Assembly: GCA_023333565.1 (NCBI GenBank) | Contig: JAJKFH010000668.1 | Coordinates: 372,001-436,000 of the forward strand | Source: Puffinus mauretanicus | Lineage: Eukaryota; Chordata; Aves; Procellariiformes; Procellariidae | Direction of reading: 5' to 3' | DNA: 64,000 bases | Shown here: one piece after another, positions 1-13,254 of the stretch | How positions within the stretch are numbered: position 1 is the stretch's first letter | How the letters are laid out: every line of letters starts with the position of its first letter | Made by a program: the position numbers and the translations under genes | The notes under the pieces: model-generated | The model's database searches: none | The model's input: the letters and a program-made list of their open reading frames with translations, nothing else | Told to the model about the DNA's origin: nothing

Positions 1-2276
1 GAAGGCTGTAGAGCAGACTAGAGTGGCCATTGCCCATTAGGGTCCCGAAGAGAGGAAAGTGCCGGGCTGGAATAGCAACGGGATGTGTCAAAGCACTGTA
101 ACACAACCCGAGATGCCCCGGCAAGCGCTCTCCGCCTTCTGACCCCAGCCCCCGCGGTGCCCCAGCAAAGGCTCCAGCCCCACCATCTCCACCACCGCCG
201 CCCCTGCTCGGGGCATGGGACTGAAATGGGGAAGAGGAAATCAGCCTCCAAGTCAGAGGGAGGATAAGATCAGTCCTGGAAATGACTTCAGTGAGCCCAT
301 CCTCTTACAGTTTTATGAGGCATTAGTCACAAACTTCCAGAGTCTCCCATTTGTCTCACCTAATTATGTTATCTAAAGAGCACTAAAACCAGTAACGTGC
401 TAGATCCCCGCCCTGAAGAGCTTACAGTGCAACCCCAGTAAATTAGACTTGCTTATATACAAAATGCAGTGTAATTATTTAATACAAGGCCATACTGATA
501 ACTACAACCTGTGTCATTATGAACCATGCCTTGACTAATTACTCCACTGGTTTATATGGAGCAAACAGGAGCAGCTACCTTAGTCTCCTCAAAGGAAAGG
601 AAGGATCATCACTTAAACCATCGGCTCATGAAATAACAGAGTGAGCAAAAGGACTCCTTCCCTCATCGGATAAAGCCACTGTCAGACCCACTGATACTGG
701 TTACAGCTGATGCCAGCCCCCAGGGACCCTCAGCCAAAAGGTGCCGAGCCCCCGACGCACAGACAGAAGCTGAAAAGGAGATGAAGACGTTGGGGGTAGA
801 AGAGACGGCCCAAGAAACCATGAAGAGTGAGGAGGTTACAGGTGCAGGGAGCACTGGAAAGGGGCGATGAGCGGAGCGGAGGGACGGCAAAGCCAGCTCC
901 CAGATCTGGAAAGCGCTGCTTCTGCTTTTCGAATGGTCTGACGGGCTTGAGAAGCTGCTCGGTGAAATCACTCCAGAGAGGTCAGCCGTCTCAGCCGTCA
1001 GGATTTCAAGCGAGTTATTTTGTCCCTGTTTAAGGCTGGTTAATAAGAATTTTAAAGTTTTCTCACTGGAAATAAGAGGTTTTTTACATTAATAGCACGT
1101 ATTTTATGTTTCAGAGGAAGTCCAATTTCTGCAACAGATGGAAGTTATCCCACAAGGCAGGGTCTTTATTTCAAATGCTATTCCGCAACCATTCTCTACA
1201 TAAATCTTATTTCTGGAATTAGGCTATTTATTTTTGGAGGGTTTGGGGTTTTTTTCAGATTTTTGGTTTGTTTTTTCCCCCCACCCCCCCTCCTGCAACC
1301 AAAATCCAGACAGCACATTGCAGATCATCACTGGTGGGAGAATTTTCCCGCAGGGGGCTGGCAGACCTGCTTTGCCTCCATCTCTTCAGCCTGCTTTGTT
1401 GAACTCTCCTCTGCACCAGGACAGCGAATACCTGGGTGAAACGCTAGCTTGAAGATCTCAACCCTGAGGGCTGCGTCTCACAGCACAGACTTTTCCCAGT
1501 TTCTCCCGTTACAGAAGGACGGACACAAACAGACACCTTGAAGTCTGCTGTGAAAACACGGTTCAGAACTAACTGCTCGAGTCAGAGATGAAGTTTACAG
1601 AAGCCCATTACAAAAGAGCGATTCCCTTACAGCAGGGTGACTTAAAGGAGAATTTTATAAGGGGTCGACAGCCAGCCGACACGGAGGCTCTGCACAGCGG
1701 CTGGCTAGGGGTCTCGCCAGCATGTTCTTTTTTTACATTGAAGTTGAAGTAACATCAACATACTAGAACAGGAGATAGAGGATCACAAATCATTGTCTGG
1801 TCTTCATACCAGAAGATGCTCTAGCGAGTAACTTGATAAATCAATGATAATCATTTGCCGGACTTCTAAACTGTGAGTGCAAATTAATCGCCAGTTGATG
1901 CTACTATGGCACACTATTTGTATCATTATCCCGAAACAGAAAAGTTATCAAAACCAACAATTAACTCCCTAGAAAAGATCAGGAAAAAAATGGGGGTGAA
2001 ACAACCCAAACACTTAACCTCCTTCTCCCAGCCACTGGAAACAGCTCAGTTCCTTTAGCCAAAACAAAGTCTTTGTTAAAAATAATGAAAGAACAGGTGA
2101 AGTCTAAATACAGAAGGCGCATGCATCCTAAAAATATTTTTGGCCATCAAGCCATCAATATAAATGGTTTATTTGCTCACAATCCAGACACAGAGGAAAC
2201 AAATACTCCCTCTGCACAGCAACTATCGATTACTCCGCTACACAGCACACAGTTGATAGGGGTTTTTAAAAAAAAC

Positions 2277-2303
2277 ATATATATATATATACACACACAC
2301 ACA
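2277..2303. repeat. (AT)7(AC)n microsatellite
   Basis: A pure AT run at 2277-2290 joined to an AC run at 2291-2303, then a degenerate GCACACAC stretch. Confidence 0.9.
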
Positions 2304-2902
2304 GGCACACACAAATGTACATACAGGAACAAAGCTACACTGCCAAACAAAAAAGATTTGGTGTCTCGAAAATCACACATTAAGCAAATTATGTTTCAGG
2401 AAAGACAGAATCAAGAATTAACAGCTGCAATGTAAGCAGTCAATCAGTAAAAGAAAATCTTTTAGTTGCCAAAAGCCAAAGTCTTTCTAAATATGGGGCA
2501 ATAAACTTGCAGTCTTAAGGGTTCAGTGCTCTGGCTGGCAAGCGGTTCCCTTGCTTTTCTGTACCCAGCATCTGGTTCAAAAATAAAACTCTCGAAAGCT
2601 ATTACAACTACATAAACACACCAGTCAGTCTCCACACAGCTCCTCTTCCTCCAAGTTTCGCAGTTAGTGACCAAGTTCTAACCGACAGGAACAGTCTCCA
2701 AGTATCACACGTTTCAGCAAAATACAAATCACATTTTCAGCATAGTCAATCTGCTCCCACTGCCCTGCATCAAGAGTTGTCGCCCCTAAACCTCTGCTGC
2801 CATTGCAAAAATTACAGGGGACATATAAGCCCGGGGCCACCCTCGCAAACAAAACACACTGGGAATTCCATGGAGGAGAAAAAAAGAAAAATCAGGCATT
2901 AC

Positions 2903-2992
2903 CTTGTAAAGAGATGGGAACTTTAGCCAGAACTGCATTTGGGACATTTTAAAACAGCATTCAGTTTGCTGTCGGCAGAGCAGGACGTGGAT
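2903..2992 (-). other. Probable alternative first exon of SBNO2 (MSQMQFWLKFPSLYK)
   Basis: On the minus strand an ATG at 2947 opens 15 codons, MSQMQFWLKFPSLYK, that run straight into a donor TACAAG|GTAATG (last exon base 2903) in phase 0. SBNO2 exon 4 also ends in phase 0, so this exon could replace exons 1-4 and splice to the same downstream exon. A TATA element lies 31 bp upstream of a TTCATCC initiator-like site at 2992, used here as the provisional 5' end. Mammalian SBNO2 is known to have isoforms with different N-termini; I cannot confirm that this one corresponds to them. Confidence 0.45.
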
Positions 2993-3017
2993 GAAGCAGA
3001 AAGGTGAGATTTTTCAG

Positions 3018-3023
3018 TATATA
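3018..3023 (-). promoter_or_regulatory. TATA box of the candidate internal SBNO2 promoter
   Basis: Minus-strand ATTATATACTG, with the TATATA core at 3023 to 3018. A CA initiator at 2992 sits 31 bp downstream, the usual spacing. Confidence 0.4.
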
Positions 3024-3137
3024 ATGGAGAAAGGTCTTCATTCATGACCGCGACAGCAGCAACAGCCAGGAAGAGAGCTCATCAAGGGTTTTTAAAAATT
3101 AACATGCAGAAGAAAGGAGTGAAAATGGAGGAAAAAA

Positions 3138-3162
3138 GGACAGCCATACAGTGCGGCTGTCC
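3138..3162. repeat. Perfect 8-bp inverted repeat, 9-nt loop
   Basis: GGACAGCC at 3138-3145 and GGCTGTCC at 3155-3162 flank ATACAGTGC. It lies between the octamer at 3176 and the TATA box of the candidate internal promoter. Confidence 0.6.
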
Positions 3163-3175
3163 TAAGCCTGTGGAA

Positions 3176-3183
3176 ATTTGCAT
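3176..3183 (-). promoter_or_regulatory. Octamer (POU) motif ATGCAAAT
   Basis: A perfect octamer on the minus strand, about 185 bp upstream of the candidate TSS at 2992. Octamers occur by chance, so its weight comes from position only. Confidence 0.35.
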
Positions 3184-6100
3184 ATAGTGTTTAGTCATGA
3201 AGGAGAATGCTCTTACTTCCTCTAAGTACAAGGGCTGACTTTCAGGAAATGATGCCTGCTTGGTAAGTCAGTGAAATTACTGGCAGTGCGATGAGAATTA
3301 CTGTATGTGGTGTAATTCAACCACAGATACACTGTAAACAAAGCTGTGCTCCGCAGCGGCGCGGCCAGACACGGGCCAGGAGGGGTCCGGGCAGGAGCCT
3401 GGCTCCCCTTGGCTCGTCTCCCCCCCGCCCCATCCATCAAAGAAAACACCAGTGTTTTCCCCACGGCAGCCCCTGCTTTGGGGCTGGGGGTTCCTGCCCT
3501 CCCCCAGGAGGATTTCAGGGGCTCAGATGAATTAATCAAATTGAAAAAGATTATGAAAAGTATTCGCAGCTTCCCCCCCGCCCCCCCCAAGAGCTATTTG
3601 CTTTCTTTTGTCTTCAGTATCTGCCCCACCCCAAATATTGCAATTAGAGAATAAAAAGGAGTAGCCATTTTCTTAACTTTCTTTTCTAGACCATTGTGAT
3701 TTTTCTGTGTCCAGGAACATTGCCTTCTTTTTCCAAGGCCTTCCCTTTTGACTTTATTTAACAGCTTTGGTAACAGAAATAAGCAAATTTTCTGGTGGGG
3801 AAGAGAAAAAGGCACAAAAAAAGGCACATCTGAAAGGGATTCAGTCATCGTAAGCTTAAGGAAAGTTTGCTCCACCACAGCCCGAGGCTGAAGGAAAAGT
3901 GAATTTGCCAGAGTACCTCGCCGCCCTGCAGAAAAACCATGAGAATTTTTCTGTTTGCTTTGGGTGCAAAAGGTTCCTGTTTGCTTCTCCCTAGCACAGC
4001 CGGTGCCAGCACCGGTGCCGAGCTCTGGCCGTGGGGTTACTGTCCCCCAGCTCCCGCGGGCTCAGACCCGGGCTGGACGCTGCACCGCGCCGTGTCCGGG
4101 AGCACAGCTTCGGCCAGGCTCGCTGCTAAATGCTCTCGGGCAGCCGTGCCACCAGAGGAGGGCAGGGAGAGCCCTGGCCAGCAAACCCAGCAGAGCACGA
4201 ACCCAGCAGCGTAGATGCACAGGAGCGCTGGCTGCAGGTCTCTCCGTTCCTGCTCCGAGTCTTTCCATGCAACCATGGCACGGCTTCAAGTGAAACGCAG
4301 CTCTTCGCTGTTCTGCATTAAGGGCTGGAGCTTGGTGCCTGCTGTCATTGCTGATGCAAGTGCTCTTGGGGCCTCGTGCCGAGAACTGCTGGAAAATCCC
4401 ACTTCTCAAAAAACAAAACTTTGGAGCAACAGAAGACAACAAGAGGCATGCAAGAGATGAGAGCAGAAAATGAGATGCTCTCCAACCCCTCCGAGAATCA
4501 GGGGAGACAAACCGGAGGGGGTTTGTTTTGCTTTACATCGGATGAGGAAGGAGGACCGGCTCCTGCAAGAAAGACACGCTGGGTCCCGGGGCTGCAAAAA
4601 CCACCCACAGGTAGTAAACCCACAACAGGGCTCATTTCCAAGGGCAGCTGAGTACATGGCACAATCGACTGCAGCACAGCGCTTCCACGGGGATTAATAC
4701 GTCAATAGCCCTTAATAACGAGGACCCACATTCCATCATGCAAAACACCTAGTCCAGAAGAGTTTTTTCAATAAGCAAATGGAAAAGAAAAATGCCTTTC
4801 CCCAGGCACTCAGACGGAGATGCTGGTGCCGTGGTCAGAGAAAGCGAGGAAAGGGCAGCCCCAGCAGCACTCGCCCCGGGAGGAGTGGGAGCATCGCTGC
4901 TGGGCTCTGCTGTTATTAGAGCACATTTCACCTCCCGGTGAAGGCTGCGAGCAGCAGTTACACGAGTGCTGCTACACAAGAGGCATTCTGCAGGAACTGT
5001 GGTGAAAATGAAGCATTTGGTTTCTGTGGGCAGCTGGTTTGGGGTGGAGAAAGGCAGTGGGTTCTCACTGCTGCTTTTATCTGAATTTGATTGTGTTTCA
5101 TTAGCTGGTAGTGCCCTGGAGCTTGGGATAGGTGCTTTAACGATACGTTTGAAGTGAAGAGACCAAATACATTTTTGAAATGTCTTAATTAGTGACTTGC
5201 TAGTGACTGCCTTGCTGTGTGACCTTGATTAAACCACCAACTCTTGCCTAAGACTACCAAGGTCTCGCTATTTATGCAACCTTTAAAAAGCAGGTGGTTT
5301 ATTTCCTCTTCTTTTTCTGTTAGCGAACAAATGGGGCAAAATGTAGGCAACAAAACTGGACTGCCAAAAGGAAGCAAGACGTATGACATTGTTACAGATA
5401 ACCAGGATGGCTAAATTGATTTTGCAAGACCACAGTAATATAATCACAGAAGATAAGATAACCCACTGAGAAACCGCCACCTGGAATTTTAACAACCTGT
5501 CCTAGGGGAGAAGGCATGCCGCAGCATTTCTGCTCTCCACAATTAATTCATGAACACGCATGCTGACAGACAGGGACAGGAAAGCAGCATTATTCCAGCA
5601 TTCACATTCATTTGACTTACCGTCTTCCAGCAAAATCTGAAATGCACCACCCAGTTAGTTACTTTGCTGGGTAACCTTCACAGCATCCTCTACCACCTCC
5701 TAATCACTGACCTACAGGACAGCTTCCAGAAGGCGCTGCTGGTTTCTTGAAAGCACGTGCTGAACTTCTAGGAAAGCACAGATACAAATCAATATGGACT
5801 AACACACCTGTACAGAAGACCTGGCAGCTCATCACCCTCACACAACCAGAGACTTTGGGACTAAATTTCCTGAGACACTTAGCTGCCAAAAGATGGGATA
5901 TTCAGACGTGTCCAAGCACACTCCAGGCTCGGCTTCCCGACCCGGTGAGACACGTGGGAAAAAAGCCATCAGGCCCCTGAATGTCTCTGCAAGCCAAGGC
6001 GCTGGGCACCCTCCCCACGCGAACAGGCGGCCGCACAGGCGGGAGGGATACCTGAGCAGCGGCTAGGATATATAATCAGATCACAGCAACGCATCTTGGA

Positions 6101-9100
6101 AAAATAAGTCTAAGAGTAGCTAAAGGGTGGAAGAGTACATGCAGTTTGTCCTAACAGGGTTGGGTTTTTTCAAAAGGATGAAAGACGGGAGAGGATGTAT
6201 TGTACAGACCGTGCCTTGCTTTTCCTATTCCCATGACACGGCTGGTTTCACCCAGCTGGGTGCAAGGCTTTGCTTTGCATTTTGGCTGTTTCGAGAACCA
6301 AGAGCCATTCCTGCCACGCACAGGGCAGCCTCTGCTCTAGTTTCAAAAGCGAGTCAGAGGAAGCAAGGTGCGTGGTGAGTGACTGCACTGAGAGGCTTTG
6401 ACAAGTTGAGACCACAAATGGTTTATTTTTAAAACAGACACTAAGAACACGGATAACGAAGCAGCTGGTAGGTATTTTATAACCAGAGCTGAAATGCAGT
6501 GTGTGTGAGGGGGGTGTTCGGATCAGCAAGCACAGGGCTCCCTTGAGGACTGGAAATCTGGAAGGCAATTGCTGCTTGTTCAGGAATGGGGAGAGGACCA
6601 GGAGACAGCCTGCCACCGAGGACACGCAGCGGGGATCTCCCGTGCTGGTGGGAGTGCAGAGAGCCTTAAAATAAGGAGAAACCAGGAAAGCTTGTGAAGC
6701 ATAAAGGAGAGCCAGTGAGAGAGTAAACTCTCAGGTGATCCTGAAAGCTGGAGGAAAGCAGTGCGTGGCAGCAGGCAGCGAGATGCTGCGACTCGAGGAG
6801 TAACAAATATATGAGGCCAGGGAAAGAAAAATGACTGAAGGTGTTCATGTCAGAGGCAATATTTCTCGTGGGGACTGCTGTGTAGGACCACTGGTGTTTT
6901 GAGCGCGTTACAGATCATGACACGCAGTGACCGCCAGCAGAACTGGAGACTAGGAAACTCACTCGATCAGACTGACTCAGACCGATTCTGCTTTGAATTA
7001 AAGCATCTATTTTAAAACATCTCCCAGTGGTCTGCTATTAAATTACATTACCAGCATTTTTTAAGAGCACTCTGTGTTTCAGACCAGCACTTTTCCCGCT
7101 TTTGTTAGCTTTACGAAGGGGAGGAGGCAGAGAACAGTGCTTGCCAAGAACTTCAGAAGGCAGTTCTCCATCGCCTCCTGGGCCTCCTCTCCTGCCCAGA
7201 GGTGGACATCACTGTTTGAAGGCAGCAACACAGAAGAAAACTAACACGTCTGGAATGGGGGAGACGCCAGAGCCCTCCAGACCCTCGTACCCCCTCCCTG
7301 GGGCCATGGGCATCTCGGCTGGCTCCTGCAATCCGCAGCCAAGCACAACCGACAACAAATTATGCCTCAAAAGCAGAATTACTCTCACTTAACCACAGGT
7401 ATCTCCACCTGAGATAGTCCCAAGAGGTCCTTTCACACATGGAAGGGAAAGATTTACTCCTAAAGCGCGGTTCATCCAACCAAAAGGAGACGCTGCTATA
7501 GAATAACGTCAGCTGTGTCCCAGATCTATCCCCCCCCTCCTCAGTAACCAGCTCAGGGTGGCTAAACCAGCCGATCAGAGCAAACCGAGCGCTCGGTCGG
7601 TGAATCCCTGCTGATGCCTGAGCCCTGCACTTCAGGAAGGGGCTGTAGCACCCGCGCACACCCCCCTGGCCCTTCGCTGTGAACCCAGCGCACTGGCGCT
7701 GACCAGCTACCGGTGTGCCTGGCTCCAGCACAGCTCACCTTCACGCAGCTCACAACCGAAGTAGCCAAACCCTTTCCACGTGCCGACAGCCCAGGCTGAT
7801 GCCGCTGTCTCCTCGTATGCCGATGGCAATACTCGCTCAGCTCCAAGCTGGGAGCTCAGGCAGGTGCGTGGCCGTGTTATCCGGTGGATCATCTCAAAGC
7901 GCATTATCTAACGTATCATCACCAGGCACCCGACACGCGGTGAGCCACGGCGAGGCAGGAGCCCGCGCCGAGAGCAGGGCAGTGGCAGACACCCAAATAC
8001 CGCGCTCGCGGCCGTCCTGCCGGGGAGCGCACGCCGTCATCACCAACACAATTTCACCGTACTTACTGTAACTAGGTCAGATGAGCCGTTATAATCACAG
8101 CCTTCATTTTTCTAAACCGAGGCCTGAAGTAAGTGTTAGGCATCTCACCGAAAGTGTTTTTAAAGTGTAATTAAGTCAGCCAAAACCCCAACCCTGGAGT
8201 GCAAAAACAAAGACATGAGCATGTAAAGCAACTTGTTCGTAAAAGGCTTCAAAGGCTCCAGAGCCAGTTAATTGGCTTCAAATTGATTTTAATATCTGTA
8301 TTCCCTGTAGACGTAACTCCAGGACAGCGATAGGAAGTTCCAGGGCGTTTCTTATTCCAGTAAACTCTTCATTTCAGTCAGAACTAAGTCTTTCATATAA
8401 TTTAATAACTGTTACATTGATTTCTCTTAAATCACCACAGCTCGGTGCACTGAAGCACTTTTAAAAATTAATTCTTTAAAGAGTAGGTTAATTTCTCCCC
8501 CCCACCTTTAACAAGAAAGATTAATAGGAGATTGCAAGGGGCTGGTGGTGAAAAGAGGGCTGGTTTATGACTAACACGTGTGGTCAAGAGCCCCCATACA
8601 CCACAAGCAGATCAAACAAGGCTGTAACTGCATCTTTACAGCGTTACTGCAAATGACTCTACGCAAGAGCAGCCAATTCCTCCCTGGCCCCACAAGCTCA
8701 ATCAATCTGGACTGACCTCCTTCCTCCAGTCCAAGCACAACTCAAATTTTAAAAAGGGTCCCCAAGTTTCCTGCCAAAGAATTTACAGGCAGAGCTGCTT
8801 CACTGAGGAGAAAAGGAAGGAGCTTCTCCAGAGTCCCCTTGCACACCCGCTGCGTCCACACCTTCCGCACTCAACAGGAGCTGCTCACCCTTGCTGCAAA
8901 AAGATGGGTTTTATTTTCCAGTGTAACGGGTGGCAAATGAAGTCAGGCTTCTGTGCGTTCAGAAAAGTCCTGTTCTGGATAGCCACAAGCAGCACGTCAA
9001 ATGAAGTTAAGCAAAGGGAAGCACAGATTGACTATCAGAAACAGGCAGGATCATTTTAGATAAGAAAAGGAAGGAGGAAATGGGCAGAGTCGTGCGCTTT

Positions 9101-10184
9101 AAGTAATTCTAAACAGGATAGAACAATGAAGTTTAAAGAAAAATCTGTGGTGGCTAAGAGCAGCAAGCATTTAAGTGACAGGTATGCTTTTCTAGAATAG
9201 GCCGCTCTGCTTTTATGATAAGGCTCTGGGGACAGACTACAGCTCAACACACACCCCTGCGGAGGGACAGCAGATGCCAAAGTAGAAGTTAAAACCTCCT
9301 GGATTTAGTGTTTTGTTGCGGCAATTAACAGCTCTTACCAAGATAGCATTGATACAATAAAAATGCCTTTGCAGCAGAATTGCTGCACATAAGCACTGGA
9401 TTCCAACTCACCAGCATCTGAGGCTGGAGGAATAAACAGCAGAAAATGAGGGAAGCAATGGAAAACAAAACCTGCTTCTCTTCAGGACTTTGATTTCTAA
9501 GGACATGTGTGCAGTCAGTAGACTTTTTACACAAGGAGATGACACCAGAGGGTCTGGACAAGACTTTGGCTTGAGGCAACAGTTCCCAAGATCAAGAAAT
9601 GCTATCAGACCCCAATATGGCCTCCTAAACCTCAGTTTAAGCCACTTGTTTATATAAAGAATGCCAATAGATCGGCAAGGATGAATCACCCAACAGCAAG
9701 CCAAAAACCAAGAATATTGTGGAGGAAACAAGTTCGAGTTCACATTAGGCTGTTCTGACCATGCAAATGAAGCACCTTTCCCAACACGCAGACGGCGTTC
9801 AGCGAGGATGCTGCGATACAGAAGTCACTCTTCACCAGACCCAAGCGGCAGCGGTGAATGATTCGACTAAAAAGAAATTCCCAGAGCAATTAAGAAACAT
9901 GGCAAGTCCCACTCACAGCATCCTCAGGCCAGCAAAAGGTTTACGCTCTGAAGGTGCAGCTGAGGTCCTCCAAAACGAAACACGGAGAGAAGATGAGGGG
10001 AGCAAACGCCAGTGCTGGAGGAAAACACGTCAGCCTTCCCACTCTCGGGACCCTCGAGTCCCCTAAACCCTAGAGCACGTGAACAACCCTCCGATCATTG
10101 CCACCAATAGAAAGTGTTCACTACACAAATACCTCAGAATCATTAGTCATTTGCTCTTTAGACCTTTTAAATCCATTTTCAGTA

Positions 10185-10193
10185 TTCCTGGAA
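10185..10193. promoter_or_regulatory. STAT-type site TTCCTGGAA in SBNO2 intron
   Basis: Matches the TTCCNGGAA palindrome preferred by STAT3. SBNO2 is a known IL-10/STAT3-induced gene, so an intronic STAT site is plausible, but single sites are common by chance. Confidence 0.3.
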
Positions 10194-13100
10194 AACTCTT
10201 TAAGGTGACAAACTGCCTACAGGCTACGCAGTCCGAGGCCAGGCTGGAGTCCCGCTGCAGCCCAGAACGGCCGCAGGTACATTTTGGGGAGGCGGCGTTC
10301 ACCGTCTTGCTGTCAGATCACACACGGAGAACACGCAGCTTCACTCCAGATGGGAGATGACACTTCCATCTCCTTCCTCTGTCCCCCCAGGACAGCACGC
10401 AGAAGTCAAGCACTGGCAGGCTGCTGAGATACACGAAGTAACCCGAGGGGATAGCAAGCTCTCCTGTGCCGTTGAGCTATCATAGATGGGATTTTGGTAC
10501 CAGAGCAAAGACAAGAGAATAGTCTTGTATGAAGGCAGCACAAATTCCCACATAAGCACCCGATCTGCCTTGTCTGCCCAGTGACCGCAGATTTAATCAA
10601 GAATCTCTTACCAAAGCATGCGGCAAACTCCTCATGTTCTCTCTTTGGTTTCACTCCTCTGTTTGGCATGGTCGTAACAGCACAAAGTTTATGGAGCTTG
10701 CCACTCCTACCACCACACTAGGCAAGTATGGAAAAGATAGGTACTTTCCTATACAGTCACCTGGAAAGATGTAACCACCCAAGCTGCTCCCACACCTTCT
10801 GAACGGCATGTTTCAACTTTCCAGGCAGATTGTTAATATTTAACAGTTTGGCATCTGGGACAGCAAGAAATCAGTAAAGTGGAAAATATTGCTGAAGCAA
10901 GGGATGGAAAAGCTCCAGGATGCTCCCGATGACTCCAGACTGATGCCACTGCCTCCAGTTAAGCACCTGCTGCTCTACCAGATCCAGGCTCTAATTCTGA
11001 CTCCTGTGAAAAAATCATCAGCTTTTCTTTGGATGAGCAATGACTAGTAGTTGAGAAAGCCCTAGGTTTTATCAATGGATTTCCACGTTACTGCTTATTG
11101 CACTCTGATACGTGAGCACACTAAGAGCAAACCACGTAGAAAGCTCAAAGAAGTCAAGAGCTGAGTGTTCAGAAATGCTGATCTGGCTCCGTACTTCAGC
11201 AGAACAAGCCGTTTGAGCTGGAGGATGACTAAAGACTGAAACGCCTCTTCGAGAGACAGTAGGGCACACCACTAGTGTTATTTCATGTGGGCTGTCACGC
11301 TAGACGCCTGGCGAGCACTGTCCATCTGCCCTGTGGCAGCTCTGTCTAGAGCATGCTGAGGTACGAACTCGATCAGATCCGTTTCAGATTGGAAAACAAA
11401 GCCCTGACAAAGGTCTCATTCAGTGTTTCTCAGTTTCAGAGCACACAGGGTAACACATCACTGCTTTGGGTTATCTGTGGGAAGCTCCAGAAAGCCCCAA
11501 GCAGTAATGCTCAGTGCACGGACTTACAGACAACCCGACAGAAAAGCAGCCATAAAATGCTCTGTTCCTCGTGGGAACGTACATAGCACCACCTGCTATT
11601 ACGTGGTACAACACCTGAGTAAGAGAACTGCCTTGGCTGTGTTAGATTCAGAGATGGACACTTTATTGTTTCTATACTTGAAGCAGAAGAACACTTGCAA
11701 GGACATTGCAATAGGTGCAGTCTCACAACAGTCGGCTTGGAAAGAAAGAGTCCAAGCAAAATCCTAACTGCCTACAATCACCTCGCTCCCATCTGTCACT
11801 TCCTCTCCAAAAGGATGAGAGTGGCACAAGAATTATTTCTTGTTCTGGAAATCATTTGAGGTCAGTTATGTCCGGTTTGTCTCAGAGCCCTCCTGCTCTT
11901 TTATCATCCAGCCGACACAAAGAAGCATCTCCTTTTCACAAAGAATCTCCAAAAATCTGCTCTTCCAAGCTGGCTGAGATCAATTTCCGTGACGGAGCAG
12001 GGGAAGGAACTGATCGACCACTTAGATACTAGAAAATACATAAGTTAAAGAAATAATTAAACCCTTTTCCCGTTAAACCCATCAGCCAAGCTACAACAGA
12101 CCTGCAAACTGAGACCTATGGAGAGGACCACTCTCTCTCTTCCCATCGCAGCCACAGGTTGATGAGATCATATTTCTGCAATTAATTCTGCAGGAGGCAA
12201 AGATCAATGCTATTACGATTCATTTACTTATCTGGTTTTATCCACTTAGAAGACTGGTCAACAGCTACTGGTGACTGACCAGATCCGCTGTGTCAGGCGA
12301 GTCACTAACATGGCAACCCCAGCAGCTTTGCTCAGGGAGTTGAATTTGGACGGCCACAGGAGTGGCTCACCTCAAAACGCACAAATCCCCAGCATATGTA
12401 AATCCAAACCTGCAGAAATCAGAGCCCCAAGGAGGTTCAAAACCTCTCTTTAACCATGCCAAGAAAACAAAAGCACAGTTAGGGAGAATTAACACATCCC
12501 CTTCAAGAAGAGGGGAAATGCATCAATTTGCTGATGCATCAATTAACGGAATCATGCAGGAAGAAGAGACAGATTACGAAGGAAAAAGTTTCTGTTTATA
12601 CATGTGTCTTGACATCCAGCAGTCACTGAAAATAAAATACATTCAAAAGCACACAGCAGCTTAACGGGGCCTGCTGAAGTATTTCTCGGTGTGTCAAAGC
12701 ACAATGTTAGCATGAAGTACATTCGTACTGCCCCAGTGTATCCCCGCGTCTCCCTTGCGCTGTTTTCAGCAGCTTAGGGCTACACTGTAGGGCATGCTTA
12801 GAATTAATAGTGAAACATCTAGAAAGGTCAATCTTCACCTGAACACAGAAGAGGGGAAAACAACAAACTCTGCTCGACCTCACACAACACCCAAGCAGTG
12901 CCTCTGGGCTTATCTATCGCACCGAGTCACAACCTGAGGCAGACAGCTGTGATGTTCAGATTAGCTAGTTCCCACACTCAGAGGAAGCCTGGCTCTGACG
13001 GTAAGCTTTTTTGTGATCAGAAAAAAATAATACTTTTAGTGAAACAAAACTTGACTTATAGATAACATAGATGAAGATTCTGAACAGAGCCCATGATTTT

Positions 13101-13225
13101 GCACACCTTAAAGGTTCCTTTGAGATCCTCCAAGCACCCCGGGGCTTAAAGGTCCAATCTGTCAGCAACTGATGAGCCCTGAACCAACCTGTTAATCAGG
13201 TCTCATTAGAAGATCTTAAGCATAC

Positions 13226-13254
13226 AAAAAAAAAAAAACAACAAAAAAAAAAAA
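13226..13254. repeat. A-rich simple sequence
   Basis: Two long A runs separated by CAAC. No element body is recognisable upstream. Confidence 0.85.
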
